Assembly (NCBI GenBank): GCA_040429635.1
Contig: CP158972.1
Span: 1,498,001 to 1,562,000, forward strand
Direction: 5' to 3'
DNA from: Tamlana crocina
Lineage (GTDB): Bacteria; Bacteroidota; Bacteroidia; Flavobacteriales; Flavobacteriaceae
Length of the DNA: 64,000 bases
The notes under the pieces were generated by a model that ran no database searches, was not told the DNA's origin, and was given only the letters and a program-made list of their open reading frames with translations. The position numbers and the translations under genes were made by a program. Shown piece by piece: positions 60,562 through 64,000 of this stretch. Each line of letters opens with the position of its first letter. Within the stretch, counting starts at the first letter, position 1.

Positions 60562-61632
60562 ATGAGTACTATAATCCACGATATAGAGGTTTTAAAGGCT
60601 AAAACTTCTAAAATCAGCGAGATAGATTTCGATAATTTGAAATTCGGGCATGTTTTTTCAGATCACATGTTGGAATGCGATTTTAAAAACGGCGAATGGC
60701 TGGCCCCAAAAGTGGTGCCTTACCAACCTATTACGTTAGATCCTTCTGCCAAGATTTTCCATTATGGGCAGTCGGTTTTTGAAGGGATGAAAGCCTATAA
60801 AGATGCCGATGGAAAAGTCTGGTTGTTCCGTCCGTTGGATAATTTTAAACGTTTGAATATTTCCTCAAAGCGGTTGGCCATTCCAGAATTGCCGGAGAGC
60901 TATTTTATGGATGGTTTGAAAGCGTTGTTGAAAGTTGATGAAGAATGGATTCCCGAAAAAGAGGGCAGTTCGCTTTACATCCGTCCGTTTGTATTTGCCA
61001 GCGGAAACGGTTTCCATGCCTCGCCCGCCGATGAGTATAAATTTATTATTTGTACAGCGCCGTCTGGAGCATATTTTTCGGGTGAAGTAAAAGTACTTAT
61101 TGAAGAAAAATATTCACGTTCGGCTAATGGAGGTGTTGGTTTTGCAAAAGCAGGAGGGAACTATGCTGGGCAATTTTACCCAACTCAATTGGCGGTTGAA
61201 AAAGGTTACCAACAAGTCATTTGGACCGACGACACCAGCCACGAATATATCGAGGAAGCCGGTGCAATGAATATTTTTGTTCGTATAGGTGATAGATTGG
61301 TAACCGCTCCAACAAGCGATAGGATTCTTGATGGAATTACTAGAAAGAGTATTATTGAGTTGGCAAAATCGGAAAACATCACAGTTGAAGTTAGAAAATT
61401 AAGTGTAAAAGAAGTGGTTGAAGCGGCCCAAAACGGTTCTCTTAAAGAGATGTTTGGCGCCGGAACCGCTGCGGTAATTTCGCCTATTTCTGGTTTTGGC
61501 TATAAGGGTAACGATTACGAATTACCAAAATTAACTGAAGATTCGTATGCGAGTTTCCTTAAAAAACGTATTACTGATATACAGACCAATAAAGTTGAAG
61601 ACCCTTTTGGATGGCGAATGGAGGTGAAGTAA
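60562..61632 (+). CDS. ilvE: Branched-chain amino acid aminotransferase
   Basis: A 356-aa fold-type IV PLP enzyme that interconverts branched-chain amino acids and keto acids. The PLP-lysine region is GGVGFAKAGGNYAGQFYPTQLAVEKGYQQVIWTD, and the fold-type IV marker SPISGFGYKGNDYELPKL and EEAGAMNIFVRIGDRLVTAPTSDRILDGITRKSIIELA (phosphate-binding region) are present. The N-terminus MSTIIHDIEVLKAKTSKISEIDF is as in other Bacteroidota. It is monocistronic, with a terminator 41 bases downstream. Confidence 0.94.
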   Translation: MSTIIHDIEVLKAKTSKISEIDFDNLKFGHVFSDHMLECDFKNGEWLAPKVVPYQPITLDPSAKIFHYGQSVFEGMKAYKDADGKVWLFRPLDNFKRLNISSKRLAIPELPESYFMDGLKALLKVDEEWIPEKEGSSLYIRPFVFASGNGFHASPADEYKFIICTAPSGAYFSGEVKVLIEEKYSRSANGGVGFAKAGGNYAGQFYPTQLAVEKGYQQVIWTDDTSHEYIEEAGAMNIFVRIGDRLVTAPTSDRILDGITRKSIIELAKSENITVEVRKLSVKEVVEAAQNGSLKEMFGAGTAAVISPISGFGYKGNDYELPKLTEDSYASFLKKRITDIQTNKVEDPFGWRMEVK

Positions 61633-61672
61633 AAGCCCATCCCGACCTTCCAAAGAGAAGGGATATAAAGTA

Positions 61673-61707
61673 TAAAAAAAGAGAAGCGAAATCGCTTCTC
61701 TTTTTTG
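61673..61707. terminator. Bidirectional terminator after ilvE
   Basis: GAGAAGCG-AAAT-CGCTTCTC with flanking A- and T-runs. It lies between ilvE and the convergent MazG-like gene. Confidence 0.85.
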
Positions 61708-61726
61708 TTTAATTAAGACGTGAGTT

Positions 61727-61751
61727 ATGCTGAATCAATTTAAGTATGACA
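61727..61751. repeat. REP-like element after ilvE
   Basis: ATGCTGAATCAATTTAAGTATGACA keeps both arms of the element at 7227 in decayed form (ATGCTGAA...ATGACA). Confidence 0.5.
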
Positions 61752-61757
61752 CGATTC

Positions 61758-62144
61758 TTACTTATCCAAAATAGCTTCAATATTCGGTTTAAAATAATTT
61801 GGGCCTTTTAGTACTTTGCCATCCTCACGATAAATGGGTTCACCGTTTTCTCCCAATTTACTCATGTTACTACGTTGTATTTCTTCAAAAACTTCTTCAA
61901 TTTTATGTTGCAGGCCATGCTCGATAATAGTGCCGCACAAAATGTAAAGCATATCTCCAAGGGCATCGGCTACTTCAACCAGATCGTTGCTGTTGGCCGC
62001 CTCCAAATATTCTTCGTTCTCTTCGCGCATCAGTTTGTAGCGCAACAGGTTTTTCTCCGTTCCTAAATCGGCTTTTGGGGTTTCGCGGTGCCCGATTTTA
62101 AATGCTGTATGAAATGCCTTTACGGCTTCTATTTTATTTTTCAT
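61758..62144 (-). CDS. MazG-like nucleotide pyrophosphohydrolase
   Basis: A 128-aa all-alpha NTP pyrophosphohydrolase-like protein. The metal motif is in REENEEYLEAANSNDLVEVADALGDMLYILCGT (E-E-x2-E then E-x2-D), as in MazG and related all-alpha enzymes. It begins with KAFHTAFKIGHRETPKAD, similar to phage and bacterial MazG-like hydrolases that clean up nucleotides. The C-terminal half MSKLGENGEPIYREDGKVLKGPNYFKPNIEAIL is typical of this subgroup. Divergent from the 61-aa gene. Confidence 0.85.
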   Translation of the reverse strand: MKNKIEAVKAFHTAFKIGHRETPKADLGTEKNLLRYKLMREENEEYLEAANSNDLVEVADALGDMLYILCGTIIEHGLQHKIEEVFEEIQRSNMSKLGENGEPIYREDGKVLKGPNYFKPNIEAILDK

Positions 62145-62159
62145 CTATTGCTAATTCAT

Positions 62160-62167
62160 TAAATTTG
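62160..62167 (+). promoter_or_regulatory. -7 box of the 61-aa protein gene
   Basis: TAAATTTG is a perfect -7 box, 15 bases before the ATG at 62183; the predicted start site would leave a leader of about ten bases. Confidence 0.5.
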
Positions 62168-62182
62168 CATAAAAATAACCAT

Positions 62183-62368
62183 ATGTTCAGTAAAGGTCAA
62201 ATTGTTTTCGGCGTTTTATTTTTTATTATTTTCGCCATCATCATAGCCTACACGTATCGCAAGGATTTAAAGCTCCATAAAAAGTTTTATGCCGGTAGCG
62301 TTTGGATTCTTATCGCCTTTATTGCCTTTATTCTTTTTATTTCTGCTATCAAGTTTTTCTTTAAATAG
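62183..62368 (+). CDS. Small two-helix membrane protein (61 aa)
   Basis: A 61-aa protein from the ATG at 62183. An ATG at 62102 in the same frame would run through the MazG-like gene and is rejected. Two membrane helices (about 6-22 and 39-58) are joined by a charged loop (TYRKDLKLHKKFYAG). The family is a small uncharacterised Bacteroidota membrane protein; conserved residues include FSKGQI. The preceding -7 box fits the start well. Confidence 0.75.
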   Translation: MFSKGQIVFGVLFFIIFAIIIAYTYRKDLKLHKKFYAGSVWILIAFIAFILFISAIKFFFK

Positions 62369-62614
62369 TTAGGAGTTTTTGTTAGGTAAAACCCTTACTT
62401 CGTCTTTATTTGCTTTTTGTCGATATTCTGAGTGGTTTTGTACGATTTTCACATAAATTAATCATAAGAAATTTTTGATTTCTTAATAATAGATTACCTC
62501 CCCAAAACCATTGTAACCATTTTGCGCCACGATTTAAATTTACCCTGTTTTGGGTATGTTTTCGCTACTTGTTTTTGGAGATATTTGTGTAATGCTAACC
62601 TAAAGCCATAAAAA

Positions 62615-63271
62615 ATGAAAAATAAGTTACAAGTTGTTTTACTATCACTTTTTGTGTTGAGTGTTATAGTTTCTTGCCAAAACTGCTGCAAAGCGGATTT
62701 AGAAATTATTAAAAAACAGAATAAGGAAATATTAAATGCTATAAAAAAAATAGGAAACCCTTCCGAGGAGTCTGGTTCTTATGTCATAAATAATACGATC
62801 AATTATACCGAATCAGAAATATGTAAAGGCACAAATTTAGGGTCAATGGATTTTAAGCCGGTAATTACAGCCGAGTTTAATGCTGATAGAACAAGAGTAT
62901 TAAATTATACCATTACGTTTATTGCTTATGGGTGTAAAATAGAATCTATTGTGTTAAAAACATATACAATTAAAAACAATAGAAAAAACACCAAAAATAT
63001 AATGAAATATAAAGTGAAGTTTGATGACTCCAAATCTTCTTATTTAGTTTCGTTTAAGCTCGATTCAACCCATTTTGATTCAAATGCGGAGGCGAAAAAA
63101 GCATTCCAAACTTTTCTTTCTAGAGAAAATGGAGAGGAGGTATTAAGGGTTAAATTCAACCCAAAAGAAAACCGCAGTGATGACAGTTCTGGGGTTGAAG
63201 ATATGGGAACCGAAAGATCTGGCATAGCAACCACAACCAATGAAGCGCCCAACACTCCTGATAAGATGTAA
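62615..63271 (+). CDS. Lipoprotein of unknown function
   Basis: A 218-aa lipoprotein with SPII signal (MKNKLQVVLLSLFVLSVIVSC, Cys21) and the unusual cluster CQNCC directly after it. The core (about 50-165) is mixed alpha/beta with no known domain. The C-terminus is low-complexity and charged, ending NEAPNTPDKM. AT-rich base use differs from older core genes and may reflect recent acquisition. It ends 19 bases before the TPR gene, which suggests a joint transcript. A hairpin TAAGAAAT/ATTTCTTA lies upstream at 62465-62485. Confidence 0.7.
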   Translation: MKNKLQVVLLSLFVLSVIVSCQNCCKADLEIIKKQNKEILNAIKKIGNPSEESGSYVINNTINYTESEICKGTNLGSMDFKPVITAEFNADRTRVLNYTITFIAYGCKIESIVLKTYTIKNNRKNTKNIMKYKVKFDDSKSSYLVSFKLDSTHFDSNAEAKKAFQTFLSRENGEEVLRVKFNPKENRSDDSSGVEDMGTERSGIATTTNEAPNTPDKM

Positions 63272-63290
63272 TCTTAATAAAACAATAACA

Positions 63291-64000
63291 TTGTACCTTA
63301 GGCTTTCCATATTTTTTATGCTTTTTACATGCTTTGCATTAGGGCAAGAAAATGTATTTGTTAAAATAATGGACAGTGCCCAAAAACTGTACTTAAAACA
63401 AGACTATGAAAAGGCAATAAGGTTTTTGGAGGGTGGCCTAAAAAGCCATTCGTTAGTGCCTGCCGAAAAAAATAAAATCTTCATCGAGCTATTTAAAAAC
63501 AGCTATTGGATCGATAAAGAAGCTTCAAAGCAGTATTTGTACAAATCAAAAAAAAACTATGCCGTTTTACCAAATTTCGACAAAGCCAATTTAGATTATT
63601 GTTTTGGCAACATCCACAGGTTGCTTAAAACACACCCCGATTCATCTATTTACTATTTTTTATCGGCATTGAAACTTTTAGATGGTAACGATTTGGCTTC
63701 TATGCAATTAAAATCTAAAGTGTATCAAAAAACAGCCATAGTATATGCGCAGATAAACAAACAGGACAAAAATTACTACTACCTGAAAAAAAACAACAAC
63801 CAATTAGAGGCATTGAAAGACACGGCCAATTTAGTGTACAACCACAATAACTTAGGAACCTACTTTAGCACCACCAACCAAAAGGATTCGGCTATATTCT
63901 ATTATAAAAAGGCGTTCAGCACCAACCCCAATTCCAGTATAAGCGGATCTGTTCTGCAAAATATTGGAGGCATTTATTTGGGGCAAATGAACGAAATAGA
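63291..64000 (+). CDS. Secreted TPR-repeat protein (3' end outside window)
   Basis: An open frame that runs to the window end, at least 236 codons. TTG at 63291 gives the best signal peptide (YLRLSIFFMLFTCFALGQ); ATG at 63318 would remove half of it. Tetratricopeptide-like helices follow: KLYLKQDYEKAIRFLEGGLK, KANLDYCFGNIHRLLKTHPDSSIYYFLSAL, NLVYNHNNLGTYFSTTNQKDSAIFYYKKAF. Such exported TPR proteins in Bacteroidota often end in a histidine kinase or LuxR/HTH regulator, which lies outside the window. It follows the lipoprotein by 19 bases. Confidence 0.72.
   Translation, partial: MYLRLSIFFMLFTCFALGQENVFVKIMDSAQKLYLKQDYEKAIRFLEGGLKSHSLVPAEKNKIFIELFKNSYWIDKEASKQYLYKSKKNYAVLPNFDKANLDYCFGNIHRLLKTHPDSSIYYFLSALKLLDGNDLASMQLKSKVYQKTAIVYAQINKQDKNYYYLKKNNNQLEALKDTANLVYNHNNLGTYFSTTNQKDSAIFYYKKAFSTNPNSSISGSVLQNIGGIYLGQMNEI

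Noticed and set aside
62102-62182. Longer start for the 61-aa membrane protein
   Set aside because: The extra part overlaps the start of the MazG-like gene and has no signal logic; a -7 box lies just before the ATG at 62183.
62494-62691. 65-aa frame on the minus strand before the lipoprotein
   Set aside because: It overlaps the lipoprotein start and signal peptide on the opposite strand and shows no recognisable motif; its C-terminus is basic but not a known domain.

Overview
The window is chromosomal DNA from a member of the Bacteroidota, almost certainly a gliding marine-type Flavobacteriaceae. The evidence is AT-rich DNA, promoters of the TTTG-N19-TAnnTTTG type, few Shine-Dalgarno motifs, several TTG starts, gliding genes gldF and gldG, a type IX secretion (T9SS) C-terminal signal, a bacillithiol gene (bshB1), many SPII lipoproteins, and families typical of this group (DUF4159, DUF4920, DUF3108, SatD/DUF3307). 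The species cannot be named from sequence alone. No phage, insertion sequence, CRISPR array, rRNA operon or antibiotic cluster is visible; this is mostly core genome with small accessory patches.

Layout. 1-6.9 kb: an overlapping SatD/DUF3307 pair, mscL, a HAD phosphatase, a MATE exporter, an SLC13 carrier and bshB1. 6.9-7.3 kb: a tRNA-His unit with strong promoter and terminator, carrying a decayed tRNA 5' half in its leader. 7.3-13.1 kb: small stress and envelope genes, including two tandem M28 peptidase paralogues and a universal stress protein. 13.2-18.7 kb: a leftward block running SAM hydrolase, ABM protein, gldF, an unnamed membrane protein, gldG, then dnaN with its own promoter. 18.8-20.9 kb: phoH and purC. 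20.9-23.3 kb: a T9SS-signal protein and a secreted protein built from nearly identical 180-bp repeats. 23.5-28.6 kb: DUF1080 and OmpA lipoproteins, a glycosyltransferase, a stand-alone HsdR_N nuclease-like domain, holA and ung. 28.7-36.7 kb: a 53-aa membrane protein missed by length cut-offs, then the menaquinone operon menB-menA-MBL-menC-CPBP-menE, and sppA. 36.8-42 kb: DoxX, an acyl-CoA carboxylase beta subunit, and a redox-stress regulon (flavodoxin-like reductase, GNAT, MarR, two pirins) in which a matching palindrome lies before both transcription units. 42-49 kb: RNA-modification genes (two SpoU/TrmH-type, a THUMP-like methyltransferase, rsmE, tsaD) with AI-2E, DUF4159 and parvulin genes. 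49-58 kb: tamB, pfkA-gap, an N-acetylglucosamine kinase-like gene and a ModF-like ABC protein. 58-64 kb: epimerase-like, mnmD, DUF4920, ilvE, a MazG-like gene, a 61-aa membrane protein, an unknown lipoprotein and a TPR protein cut by the window end.

The most interesting signals are: the SatD/DUF3307 pair, whose SatD keeps both metal-Asp positions of a class III cyclase-like fold next to an HTH; a GGTTTCA heptamer tract in the gldF leader; the shared MarR-type palindrome; the freshly expanded 180-bp repeat gene; the tRNA-half remnant; a homopolymer that decides the tamB start; and mnmD, which has a REP-like element inside its reading frame and a duplicated 3' end.
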